From: Cellulomonas humilata
GTDB taxonomy: Bacteria; Actinomycetota; Actinomycetes; Actinomycetales; Cellulomonadaceae
Length of the DNA stretch: 64,000 nt
Reading direction: 5' to 3'
Assembly (NCBI RefSeq): GCF_013359775.1
Contig: NZ_JABMCI010000070.1
Coordinates: forward strand, 186,001 to 250,000
The notes under the pieces were generated by a model. It worked only from the letters and a program-made list of their open reading frames with translations. It was not told the origin of the DNA and made no database searches. Below, piece after piece: positions 25,166 through 34,136 of this stretch (position 1 is the first letter of the stretch; each line of letters starts with the position of its first letter). The position numbers were made by a program, and so were the translations under genes.

Positions 25166-26822
25166 ACGGCTGCACGTCACCGGTGCACACCGTGCCCGGC
25201 GCGGGTGTCCGGGCCCGGAGCAGGTAGGTGTCCACCGCGTCGGTCACGCACGCCGACGTGCCGTAGGCCGTGTGGCCCCAGCTGTCGCTGGACAGCAGGC
25301 GGCTGTTCGGCAGCAGGGACGAGGCCGCCACAGCACCGTCGTAGCTGGTGGCCGGGTCCCAGTAGTTGCCGACGACGAGCACGGGCGCCGCGGTACGGCG
25401 CGTGAACGGACCGGCGTACGCGTCCTCGTCGCGAACCGTCCACGTCGACGACGCGCACGGGGACGAGGCCCACGTCCACAGCGGACCGAACCCCGGGGCG
25501 ACGGCGTCGGCGCGGGCGGCTGCCGGCACCCACCTCTCGGCGCGCGCGGGGTTGAGCCCGTCGGTGCACAGGACGCTCTGGAACGCCTCAGGCGAGTTGT
25601 CGTACGGGAAGCCCAGACCGAAGGCGTCGCTGCGCTGCGCGGTCGCGTGCAGCGCCTCGTACTTCTCCACCAGCGGGGCGCTCGTCGCGGTGGTGCCGCC
25701 GGCAGCGAGCAGGGTGGCGACGAGCGTCAGGTCCTGGTCGACGTAGCTGTAGCCCTCCGGCGCGTACAGGTCCCCGAGCAGGAAGCTGATGAGGGTCGCG
25801 TGGGTGAGCACGAAGACCGGCTCGCCCGTCTCGTCGACGATCGTGAGCGGCTCGGCCTTCAGCGACGCGATGATGTCGGCGTAGACGGTCTCCGGGTCGC
25901 CCAGCGCCGCCAGCGCGCAGAACTCCGGGCCTGCGGCGGTGCACCGGGCGAGGACCTCGTGGAGCGCCTTCGAGGCGGCCTCCCCGGACTTCAGCCGCTG
26001 CGTCTGCGGGATCCCGGCCGTCGCCGGCGTGCCGGCCCAGGCCACGGGGTCGAGCACGCCGTCGATGACCACGGCCCGCACCCGGTCGGGGAACAGGTTG
26101 GCGTACACGTTGCCCAGGTAGCTGCCGTAGGAGAAGCCCAGGTAGCTGAGGCGCTGGTCGCCGACGGTCCGGCGCAGGACGTCCATGTCCCGGGCCACCT
26201 CGGCGGTCGACATCGAGCCCGACAGCGGCGTGCCGGTGGTCGAGCAGGCGATGCCGAACGCCTTCGACGAGGCGATGTACGCGCCGGTCTCCGCATCCCC
26301 GACGGGGAACGGTGTGGTCAGCAGCGGGCCCAGCGCGTTCGCCTGCTCGCCCAGGTTCCGGAAGCACTGCACGTTGCTGCTGTAGTTGGTGCCGCGCGGG
26401 TCGAAGCCGACGACGTCGAACCGTTCCAGCAGCGCCGGCGACAAGAAGAACGGCGCCGCGGCGGCGATCTGCACCCCGGAGCCGCCCGGTCCGCCAGGGT
26501 TGAGGAACAGCGTCCCGAGCTTGCGCGACGGGTCGGTCGCCGGGACCTTGAGCAGCGCGACCTCGGTGGTCGCCTTGCGGGGCTGGTCGTAGTCGAGCGG
26601 CAGCTGCACGGTGCCGCACTGGGTCCGTGGCCCGAAGGCCGTCGAGCAGTCGAACCACTGCGGGTCCGGGGCGGGCACCCGGTCCACCCGGGCCGCCTCG
26701 GTCCGGCTGGTGCGGTCGGACGGTGGTGCGGCGCTCGCGCCGGTCGCTCCGAGGGTGACGACGAGGCTGAGCGCTGCGAGCAGCGTGCCCCACCTGCGGA
26801 CATGGAGTCGTACGGCAGTCAT
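25068..26822 (-). CDS. Secreted tripeptidyl-aminopeptidase-like alpha/beta hydrolase
   Basis: This 584-aa protein has a signal peptide (cleavage near ASA-AP, residue 31). The oxyanion segment is NPGGPGGSG (108-116) and the nucleophile elbow is GFSYGS (Ser231). A C-terminal TAP-like lid/catalytic region follows, with a His in SWGHTAYG. This matches the SlpD/tripeptidyl aminopeptidase group of Streptomyces, which cleaves peptides from secreted proteins. The ATG has AGGGGGT upstream. It is divergent from the M48 peptidase gene with 150 bp between starts. Confidence 0.92.
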   Translation of the reverse strand: MTAVRLHVRRWGTLLAALSLVVTLGATGASAAPPSDRTSRTEAARVDRVPAPDPQWFDCSTAFGPRTQCGTVQLPLDYDQPRKATTEVALLKVPATDPSRKLGTLFLNPGGPGGSGVQIAAAAPFFLSPALLERFDVVGFDPRGTNYSSNVQCFRNLGEQANALGPLLTTPFPVGDAETGAYIASSKAFGIACSTTGTPLSGSMSTAEVARDMDVLRRTVGDQRLSYLGFSYGSYLGNVYANLFPDRVRAVVIDGVLDPVAWAGTPATAGIPQTQRLKSGEAASKALHEVLARCTAAGPEFCALAALGDPETVYADIIASLKAEPLTIVDETGEPVFVLTHATLISFLLGDLYAPEGYSYVDQDLTLVATLLAAGGTTATSAPLVEKYEALHATAQRSDAFGLGFPYDNSPEAFQSVLCTDGLNPARAERWVPAAARADAVAPGFGPLWTWASSPCASSTWTVRDEDAYAGPFTRRTAAPVLVVGNYWDPATSYDGAVAASSLLPNSRLLSSDSWGHTAYGTSACVTDAVDTYLLRARTPAPGTVCTGDVQPFTVPLGSAERRAAPERALPPVVPPLPGALPRS

Positions 26823-26972
26823 GCATACCCCCTGCACGTGTGTCCGCCGGCCGCTCGCCCCCTGCGTCCGGTCCGGCCCTGGACGCGTCACACCCTGTCG
26901 GACCGCAGGGCGGCACGACAAGCCCTTGATCGCGTTATCGTCGCCGGGGCCGCGACGACGAGGGAGGTGGCC

Positions 26973-28109
26973 GTGACCGACTGGGGACCGCTGCCGTACC
27001 ACCGCGACGTCGCCGCGCTCCTGGAGCGCGAGAACCCGGTGTCCTTCGCCTCGCTGCGCCCTGTGGCGTCCTCGGGAACGGACGAGCTCGACCAGCTGCT
27101 GCTCCGCCAGACGTACCGCGTGGACCCGGTGGGCCACCCGGAGGTGCACGCCGTGGTCCAGCGGGCCGCGGACGCGCTGGGCGTCACCGTGCCGATCGAG
27201 ATCTTCGTCGACGAGGGCGGTCAGGGCAGCAACGCCGAGCTGGTGTACGTGCCGGACCGCGCGGTCCTCGTCCTGACGGGCGGCACCCTCAACCTCCTCG
27301 ACGCCGACGAGCTCTGTGCCGTCGCAGGCCACGAGCTGGCGCACCACCTGCTCTGGACCGCCGACGACGGCCGGTTCCTCGCGGCTGCCCGCCTGCTGGA
27401 CGCCGCCGAGTCCGACGCCCGGACGCCCTCGGAGTACCTGGAGACCGCCCGGCGCTACCGGCTGGCCACCGAGCTGTACGCGGACCGGGGCGGGATGCTG
27501 GCCTGCGGGTCGCTGACGACGGCGGTGAGCGGCCTGGTCAAGATCGTCACGGGACTGACCAAGGTCGACTCCGCCGCCTACCTGCGCCAGGCGGCCGAGG
27601 TGGACTACAGCGTCCCGAGCGCCGGCAGCACCCACCCGGAGACCGTGCTCCGCGCCTGGGCGCTCCAGGAGTGGGCCGAGCGCGGACCCGGTGCGGACGC
27701 GGCCGTCGCGGCCGCCCTCGGCCCCCAGCTCGACCTCGGGTCGCTCGACGTGCTCGGGCAGGACCGGCTGGCGGAGATCACGCGGTCGCTGGTGTGGATG
27801 CTCGTGGCCGACGATGTGGTGCGCAGCGAGGAGGCGCTCGACCTGGCGCAGCGGTTCGGGGTCGTCGTCGGCGGACCGCCGGTGCTCACCGACACGCCGT
27901 CGAACCTGGCCGCGGAGACCCGCACGTACCTTGCGGCCGTGCTGGTCGACTTCGCGACGGCCGACGACGACGGGGGTGTCGACGACCTCGGCGCCGTGCT
28001 CGCGGTCGGCCGACGGGTGGGCCTCGGCGACGAGGTGCTGCGACTCTTCACCGACGAGCTCGACCTCGGCGAGCGGGCGTTGGCCAAGGTGACGGCGGCG
28101 GCGGGCTGA
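26973..28109 (+). CDS. M48-type metallopeptidase, coupled to a DUF4011 helicase
   Basis: This 378-aa protein has a GTG start with GGGAGG 5 bp upstream. The zinc site is HELAH (His120-His124) followed by the M48 third-ligand motif ExxxD (Glu167, Asp171) in ATELYADRGG. Unlike HtpX or Ste24 there are no membrane helices, so this is a soluble cytosolic member. The C-terminal 170 residues are alpha-helical and acidic, with no recognised domain. The stop overlaps the helicase start (TGATG), so the two are translated together and probably act as one system. Peptidase activity is inferred from the motif; the substrate is unknown. Confidence 0.8.
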   Translation: MTDWGPLPYHRDVAALLERENPVSFASLRPVASSGTDELDQLLLRQTYRVDPVGHPEVHAVVQRAADALGVTVPIEIFVDEGGQGSNAELVYVPDRAVLVLTGGTLNLLDADELCAVAGHELAHHLLWTADDGRFLAAARLLDAAESDARTPSEYLETARRYRLATELYADRGGMLACGSLTTAVSGLVKIVTGLTKVDSAAYLRQAAEVDYSVPSAGSTHPETVLRAWALQEWAERGPGADAAVAAALGPQLDLGSLDVLGQDRLAEITRSLVWMLVADDVVRSEEALDLAQRFGVVVGGPPVLTDTPSNLAAETRTYLAAVLVDFATADDDGGVDDLGAVLAVGRRVGLGDEVLRLFTDELDLGERALAKVTAAAG

Positions 28110-31100
28110 TGCGCGCGCTGATCGGCCGTACCGTGGCCCGCGGCGGGTTGCCCCCCGACGACGTCCTCGGCCTGCTGCTCCCGATGTTCCACACGGTGCA
28201 GTCGCTGCACGAGACCGGCCGGGTCGCCCCGCTCCGCGGGCTCGGCGCCCTCGCGCAGACCGACGACGAGCCGGTGACCGTCGACGTCACGCAGGCCGGG
28301 CCACCGCAGCGGAACCGGGCGGCGATCGCGGCCGCGGAGGTGTCGGCGGCGGTGGAGGTGGAGCACCGGGGGACCGTCGAGCGGGACCTCTCCGGTGCCT
28401 CCGGCGAGACGCGCACCTCCGCCGAGGAGGGCACCGTCCGGATCGTCGCCGGCTGGCAGCGCTGGGAGCACCTGGCCGGCCACCACGACGAGCTCACCGA
28501 CATCGCCAGCCTGGGCGAGCTGTTCGTCGCCCTGGTGTGCGGGCTCGACCTGGCCGACGAGGCCGACGCGGCCCTGCTCCAGGAGCGCCGCAACAACCTG
28601 TTCGCCCTCGCCCCCGCGCTGCACCCGGTGCTGGCCACGGTCGCCAGCTCGATGATCGCGCCCGACCGCCGGCGCCGCGCCCAGGACCTCGCCGACGTCA
28701 TCACGCGGCTGGAGACCTACCGCGACCAGCCCGAGGACTTCGACCTCGACCGGGTGCTCGGCGAGCGGACCGACCGCCGCGCGGCCGTGCTGGAGCACCT
28801 GCGCGACCGGCTGTTCGACGCGTCCCGCCGCAACCCGATGCTGCACTTCCGGCCCACCGGCCGGACCATCAACCTCACCGAGGCGTCCGTGCCGCTGGTG
28901 CTCGACGTGCGGCACATCCGCGCGTCGCAGCTGTTCACGTGGGGCGGTCCGGCGTCCGCGCGGCTGGTGGACGGGAAGGCCGTCGACGTCGGCTCGCTGG
29001 TCCGCTGGGACGACGCCCCCTATGCCGCGGCGGCGCTCGATGAGCTCATCTCGTCGGCCCGCCGCGACCGTGCCGAGTACGGGCGGGACCAGCTGCGCCT
29101 GGTCGTCGCGTTCCTGCGCTGGCACGACGTGAAGAACGACCCCGGCACGCCGATCGACTCGCCGCTGGTGCTCGCGCCCGTGACCCTGACCAAGCAGCGC
29201 GGGGTGCGCGACGCCTACCGGTTGCAGCTGACCGGCACGCAGGCCGAGGTCAACCCCGTGCTCCGGCACCAGCTGGACGAGCTGTTCGGGCTGCGGCTGC
29301 CGGAGACCATCGACCTCGCCGACGCCGGAGCGGTCGAACAGCTGCGGGCGAGCATCGAGAAGCAGGCACGCGCGACGCAGCCGGCGGTCGTCGTCGGCCT
29401 CGTCGACAAGCCGCGGATCGAGCTGGTCCGGCACCGGGCCCAGGTGGCGCTGCAGGCGTACCGGCGGCGCCGACCCAGCACCCGCCCGCTCTTCGGGCGT
29501 CGGCAGTACGCGTACTCCTACACGCGACCGGGCTGGAACCCGCTGGGCGTGCAGATCTTCCAGGACCGCATCCAGCGGCGGCCGATCCCGCTGTCGGTCG
29601 AGCTCGGCGACGCGCCCGCGCCGCAGCACATGGTCGAGACGTTCTCGATGCAGACGCAGGGCGACGACAACCCGTACACGTGGGACGTCGACCTGACCAT
29701 GGTCACGCTGGCCAACTTCAACTACCGTACGCTCAGCCTGGTCCGCGACTACGACTCGTTGCTGGCCGAGCCGATGCCGAACGAGGCCTTCGACGAGCTG
29801 TTCTCGACGGCTCCGCGGGACGTCGCCGACCACGGCGCGACCATCCCCGTGGCCGACCGCTACCTCGTCGTCCCCGCGGACGCGTCGCAGCTGGGCGCCG
29901 TGGCGCTGGCCCGCTCCGGCGACAACTTCGTCATCCAGGGACCGCCCGGTACCGGCAAGTCGCAGACGATCACCAACCTGGTCGCCGACTTCGTGGCGCA
30001 CGGCAAGCGCGTGCTGTTCGTCTGCCAGAAGCGCGCGGCCCTCGACGTGGTGCACGCGCGGCTGCGGGCGCAGGGGCTCGGCGAGATCTGCACCCTGGTG
30101 CACGACAGCCAGGAGGACAAGAAGGAGTTCGTGCACGGCCTGCGCGACACCTACGAGCGCTGGCTGGCCGACGACGAGCCGCTGGAGGCCGTCGAGGCCC
30201 GTCGGGCCGCGCTGATCGACGCGACGACCGGCGCCCTGGCCGAGGTCGGCGCGTACGAGCAGGCGCTCGGCGGGGTGCAGGACGTGCTGGAGCGGCTCAT
30301 CGCACTGCGGGGGTTCCGCTGGGGCGACGACCTCACGCCCGGCGAGCAGGCGCTCCTGCCCGAGCCGGCCGACTGGGTGCCGGCCCGCCCGCTGGTCGAC
30401 GCCCTCGTCGCCGCGCTGGCTCGCGCCGGCGCCGCCCCGGTGCTCGCACGGACCCCGGCCCGCCTGATCGACCCCGCGGTCCTCGACCAGCCGCGCGCCG
30501 ACGCGGTCGTCGCCCAGCGGGCGCAGGACGCGGCCGCGGCCGTCGATGCGGTGCTGGCCGTCCTGGGCGACGGGGACGACCTCACCGTGGACGACGCCGA
30601 CGCGGTCGGGCAGATGCACGCGGTGCTCGCGCCGCTGGTCCAGCGCGACCTCGGCTCGGCGGTCACCCCGCGCACGCCGGCCGCCCGCCGGCTCCAGGAG
30701 GCGACGGTCGCCTGGCGGGAGACCGAGGCGGTGGCGGACGCAGCCGACCGCGGTGCCTCCGGCTGGCGCGAGCCGCTCTCGGCCCCGGACGCGGCGGCCG
30801 CCCTGGAGATCGCCCGGCGCCGCGAGACGTCGGTGTGGAAGTTTCTCGACGGCGGCTGGCGCCGGGTGCGCAAGCTGGTGGACGCGGGGTTCGACGCGGG
30901 CGACCGGCAGCTCCGGCCGACCGCCACGCAGGCGCTGGAGCTCCTCGTCGCGCGCTACGACACCGCCGCCCGCGCCGACGCACTCTCGCAGGAGCTCGCC
31001 CGCGACTGGGGGCACGGCGACCTCGCGGTCCTCTCGGACCGTCTGGTGGCCATCCGGACGTACACGGGTCCGCTCGCGGTCTGGCGCACACGGTTGGCGG

Positions 31101-33154
31101 ACACCGAGCCGGACGACGTCCTCGACCGGCTGCCGGAGCTGGTCGAGACGGTCCGGACGCACCTGACCGGGCTCGTCGCCGGAGCCGACGACCTGCCGAT
31201 GAGCGCCCTGCGGGACGAGCTGCGCGGGCTCACGGGCGCCGACGGGCAGGCGCTCGTGCGCGCGGCGGCCGGCACCCTGCGGGATCTCGCGGCGGCGCCC
31301 ACCGTGCTCCGCGCGCTCCGGCAGCTCGACGCGTCCCCGGACCAGCTGGAGCACGCCGTCGTCGCCGCGTCGATGCGGGAGGCCCGCGCGCAGGAGCCCG
31401 CGCTCAGCCGGCTCGACGGCGACCGGCTGGCCGACCTGCTGGACCGGGTGGCCGAGCGCGCCCCGGAGCTCCAGCGCGCCAACGCCGACGTCGTCACCGC
31501 TCGCCTGCGTGCGCAGTTCGTCGAGGCGGTCGCGCACTCGCAGCGCAGCGTGAGCGGCATGCACCTGGAGGACCGCGCGCTCAAGGCCGTCTGGATGGCT
31601 GGCCGGCGCGAGCTGGAGCACGAGTTCGGCAAGGTCCGCGCGTACAAGTCGATCCGGTACCTCGCCTCCGCCGATCCGGGGGCGGTGGTCGCGGCGATGC
31701 GACCGGTGTGGCTGATGAGCCCGTCGTCGCTGTCGGACACCCTGCCGCTGGAGACCACGTTCGACGTCGTGATCTTCGACGAGGCCAGCCAGATCCCCGT
31801 CGAGGAGGCCGTGCCGGCGCTGTTCCGCGGTGCGCAGGTGATCGTCGTCGGCGACCGGATGCAGCTGCCGCCGTCGCGGTACTTCCAGGTGGGTGCTGCG
31901 GTGACGGACGGCGACGAGGAGACCGCCGGTGTGGTGCTCGACTCCGACAGCTTCCTCGCGGTCGGGTCCGTGCGGCTGCCGTCGACCATGCTCACCTGGC
32001 ACTACCGCAGCCAGTACGAGGCGCTGATCCAGTTCAGCAACTCGGCGTTCTACGAGGGCCGCCTGACGACGATCCCGGACCGCACCCTCACCCACGTCCG
32101 CGCGCGCCCCCTGGAGGTGACGGTCGGTCCCCTGCCAGCCCCGGCGGACGTCGCTGCCGCCGTCGACGGCCTGCTCGAGCGGAGCATCAGCGCGATGCGG
32201 GTGCTCGACGGCGTCTACACGCAGCGGACCAACCCGCAGGAGGCCGTCTGGATCGCGCACCTGGTGCGCGAGCTCCTGGTGCGGGGCACCGGCCAGACGC
32301 TCGGGATCGTCGCGTTCTCGGAGGCGCAGCAGTCGGAGGTCGAGCGGGCGCTGGAGCGGCTGGGCCGCGAGGACGCCGAGTTCGCCCGCCTGTACGACGC
32401 CGAGCTGACCCGCGAGGAGGACGGCCAGGTGGTCGGTCTGTTCGTGAAGAACCTCGAGAACGTGCAGGGCGACGAGCGCGACGTCATCCTCATGAGCGTC
32501 TGCTACGCCGCCGGGCCGGACGGTCGCATGCGCATGAACTTCGGACCGATCAACAACGCGGGCGGCGAGAAGCGCCTCAACGTCATCTTCAGCCGTGCCC
32601 GCCGGCACATGGTCCTGGTCAGCAGCATCGACCACACCGCGATCACCAACGTCTACAACGACGGCGCCAACACCCTGCGCGGCTTCCTGCACTACGCCGA
32701 CGCGGTCTCCAACGGGGACGCCGCCGCGGCCGCCGGGGTGCTGGCGGGCCTGCGCGAACGGTCCGGACGGTCGCCGGTCGCGGTCGTCCCGCCGATCGTC
32801 GAGCAGATCGCCGACGCCGTCCGCGCGGCCGGGGTGGAGGTCGTCGCCGGCGTCGGGCAGTCGGCGTTCCGGTGCGATCTGGCCCTGCGCCCGGCTGGCG
32901 CCCCCGCCCACACCGTCGGTGTGCTGGTCGACCAGTCCGCCCGGCTCGCCGCGCACTCCCTCGACGAGCGCCGCGTCACGCAGCCGACCGCCCTGCGCTC
33001 CGGCGGCTGGCGCGTGGTGCAGGTGCTCGCGACCGAGTGGGAGGCGGACCCGGACGGCGTCGTGCGGCGGCTGGTGACGGCGGTGGGGTTGCCGGACCAG
33101 CAACGTCGCTTGCCGACCTCTGCGGTCGCCGCCGACGATGGCGAGCATGACTGA
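28109..33154 (+). CDS. Kinase-like / DUF4011 / SF1 helicase / nuclease-like protein (Hhe-related)
   Basis: This is a 1,681-aa cytosolic protein. Residues 1-215 resemble the C-lobe of a Ser/Thr kinase without catalytic motifs. Residues 230-430 carry DUF4011 (DASRRNPMLHF). A split SF1 helicase of Upf1 type follows: Walker A GPPGTGKS (611-618), motif II FDEAS (Asp1224, Glu1225), GDRMQLPPS, WHYRSQYE, VQGDERD and FSRARRH. The last 95 residues resemble the Vsr/MTES_1575 nuclease domain, with Asp1590 in FRCDLAL and Asp1608 in GVLVDQ. DUF4011-helicase-Vsr proteins are known anti-phage factors (Hhe type), so a defence role is likely. The start overlaps the M48 stop, and the stop overlaps a methyltransferase gene. 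Confidence 0.85.
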   Translation: MRALIGRTVARGGLPPDDVLGLLLPMFHTVQSLHETGRVAPLRGLGALAQTDDEPVTVDVTQAGPPQRNRAAIAAAEVSAAVEVEHRGTVERDLSGASGETRTSAEEGTVRIVAGWQRWEHLAGHHDELTDIASLGELFVALVCGLDLADEADAALLQERRNNLFALAPALHPVLATVASSMIAPDRRRRAQDLADVITRLETYRDQPEDFDLDRVLGERTDRRAAVLEHLRDRLFDASRRNPMLHFRPTGRTINLTEASVPLVLDVRHIRASQLFTWGGPASARLVDGKAVDVGSLVRWDDAPYAAAALDELISSARRDRAEYGRDQLRLVVAFLRWHDVKNDPGTPIDSPLVLAPVTLTKQRGVRDAYRLQLTGTQAEVNPVLRHQLDELFGLRLPETIDLADAGAVEQLRASIEKQARATQPAVVVGLVDKPRIELVRHRAQVALQAYRRRRPSTRPLFGRRQYAYSYTRPGWNPLGVQIFQDRIQRRPIPLSVELGDAPAPQHMVETFSMQTQGDDNPYTWDVDLTMVTLANFNYRTLSLVRDYDSLLAEPMPNEAFDELFSTAPRDVADHGATIPVADRYLVVPADASQLGAVALARSGDNFVIQGPPGTGKSQTITNLVADFVAHGKRVLFVCQKRAALDVVHARLRAQGLGEICTLVHDSQEDKKEFVHGLRDTYERWLADDEPLEAVEARRAALIDATTGALAEVGAYEQALGGVQDVLERLIALRGFRWGDDLTPGEQALLPEPADWVPARPLVDALVAALARAGAAPVLARTPARLIDPAVLDQPRADAVVAQRAQDAAAAVDAVLAVLGDGDDLTVDDADAVGQMHAVLAPLVQRDLGSAVTPRTPAARRLQEATVAWRETEAVADAADRGASGWREPLSAPDAAAALEIARRRETSVWKFLDGGWRRVRKLVDAGFDAGDRQLRPTATQALELLVARYDTAARADALSQELARDWGHGDLAVLSDRLVAIRTYTGPLAVWRTRLADTEPDDVLDRLPELVETVRTHLTGLVAGADDLPMSALRDELRGLTGADGQALVRAAAGTLRDLAAAPTVLRALRQLDASPDQLEHAVVAASMREARAQEPALSRLDGDRLADLLDRVAERAPELQRANADVVTARLRAQFVEAVAHSQRSVSGMHLEDRALKAVWMAGRRELEHEFGKVRAYKSIRYLASADPGAVVAAMRPVWLMSPSSLSDTLPLETTFDVVIFDEASQIPVEEAVPALFRGAQVIVVGDRMQLPPSRYFQVGAAVTDGDEETAGVVLDSDSFLAVGSVRLPSTMLTWHYRSQYEALIQFSNSAFYEGRLTTIPDRTLTHVRARPLEVTVGPLPAPADVAAAVDGLLERSISAMRVLDGVYTQRTNPQEAVWIAHLVRELLVRGTGQTLGIVAFSEAQQSEVERALERLGREDAEFARLYDAELTREEDGQVVGLFVKNLENVQGDERDVILMSVCYAAGPDGRMRMNFGPINNAGGEKRLNVIFSRARRHMVLVSSIDHTAITNVYNDGANTLRGFLHYADAVSNGDAAAAAGVLAGLRERSGRSPVAVVPPIVEQIADAVRAAGVEVVAGVGQSAFRCDLALRPAGAPAHTVGVLVDQSARLAAHSLDERRVTQPTALRSGGWRVVQVLATEWEADPDGVVRRLVTAVGLPDQQRRLPTSAVAADDGEHD

Positions 33155-33773
33155 GCACACGCACGGCGAGCACTACTGGGACGAGCACTACGCGACGGTC
33201 GACCCGTCGTGGGGGACGCGCCCGAACGCGGCGCTGGTCGACGTGCTCGGCGCGCTGGCTCCGACCCCGGGCCGAGCGGTCGACCTCGGCTGCGGCCACG
33301 GCGGCGACGCCCTCTGGTTGGCGTCGCTCGGCTGGCACGTCACCGCGGTCGACGCCGCCGCGATCGCGCTCGGTCGCGTGGCGCAGGAGGCCGCGGACTC
33401 CGGGCTGTCCTCTCAGGTGACGGTCGAGCAGCACGACCTGCGTGAGTCGATGCCGACCGGCCCGTTCGACCTGGTGACCGCCACCTACCTCCACGGACCG
33501 GAGGAGTTCCCGCGCGCGGCGGTGCTGCACCGCGCGGCCCAGCTGGTCGCGCCGGGCGGACTGTTCGTGGTGATCGAGCATGCGTCGTCGGCCCCCTGGT
33601 TCTGGGACCAGCACTGGGTCTTCCCGACGCCCGCCGAGTCGCTGGCCTCGTTCGACCTCGACGACGCGTGGACCATCGAGAGGCTCGACGCCCCCCGGCG
33701 CACGGCGACCGGCCCGGACGGTCAGACCGCCGAGGTCTCCGACAATGTGATCGCGGTGCGCCGGGCGGCCTGA
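33147..33773 (+). CDS. Class I SAM-dependent methyltransferase
   Basis: This 208-aa protein has motif I as VDLGCGHGGDALWLA, followed by an acidic VTAVDAA strand 2 end. This is the pattern of small-molecule methyltransferases of the TehB/thiopurine type, not a DNA methylase (no NPPY or DPPY motif). It overlaps the helicase gene by 8 bp, or by 17 bp if the ATG at 33138 is used; neither has a clear ribosome site. It may simply be cotranscribed with the helicase, or may be part of the same system. Confidence 0.82.
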   Translation: MTEHTHGEHYWDEHYATVDPSWGTRPNAALVDVLGALAPTPGRAVDLGCGHGGDALWLASLGWHVTAVDAAAIALGRVAQEAADSGLSSQVTVEQHDLRESMPTGPFDLVTATYLHGPEEFPRAAVLHRAAQLVAPGGLFVVIEHASSAPWFWDQHWVFPTPAESLASFDLDDAWTIERLDAPRRTATGPDGQTAEVSDNVIAVRRAA

Positions 33774-33833
33774 CGTTCGGCCGCGCGAGTGAGAGCCGAC
33801 GCTCCTAGCCCGCGGGATCCCTACTCTTCCCGC

Positions 33834-34136
33834 ATGAGCCGCCGCGGTTGGTCGATCGTGCAGGTCGTCACCGTCGGGATCGCGATGGTTCCGCTGTCGG
33901 CCTTCCTCTGGTTCGAGAGCGCGCTCCTCGGACACCCGTTCATGGCGTCGCAGCCGAGTCCGACGGGCGTGGTCATCTCGCGGGTGCTGCTCGCGGTCGC
34001 GGTGCTCGTCTGGGGCGTCCCCGTCGTCGTGGCCTGGCGGCAGCTCGGTCGGCAGGCGGCGGGGATGACCGGCGCGATCATGGGGGCCGGGCTGATCTCC
34101 GGGCTCGCACTGGTGACGATCACCGGGGCGTGGTGA
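33834..34136 (+). CDS. Small integral membrane protein
   Basis: This 100-aa protein has three hydrophobic segments (about 10-28, 47-66 and 76-96). No family is recognised. Its 3' end overlaps the convergent metallophosphoesterase gene by 17 bp. No clear ribosome site precedes the ATG. Confidence 0.55.
   Translation: MSRRGWSIVQVVTVGIAMVPLSAFLWFESALLGHPFMASQPSPTGVVISRVLLAVAVLVWGVPVVVAWRQLGRQAAGMTGAIMGAGLISGLALVTITGAW

Noticed and set aside
27605..33160. A 1,851-codon open frame on the minus strand opposite the helicase
   Set aside because: Composition is shadow-like (Arg/Asp/Val/Gly-rich, no motifs). The plus strand has all helicase motifs in one frame.
33147..33773. Methyltransferase as the modification subunit of a restriction system with the helicase
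   Set aside because: It has a small-molecule type motif I and no DNA-methylase catalytic motif (NPPY/DPPY or PCQ), so it is not supported as a DNA methylase.
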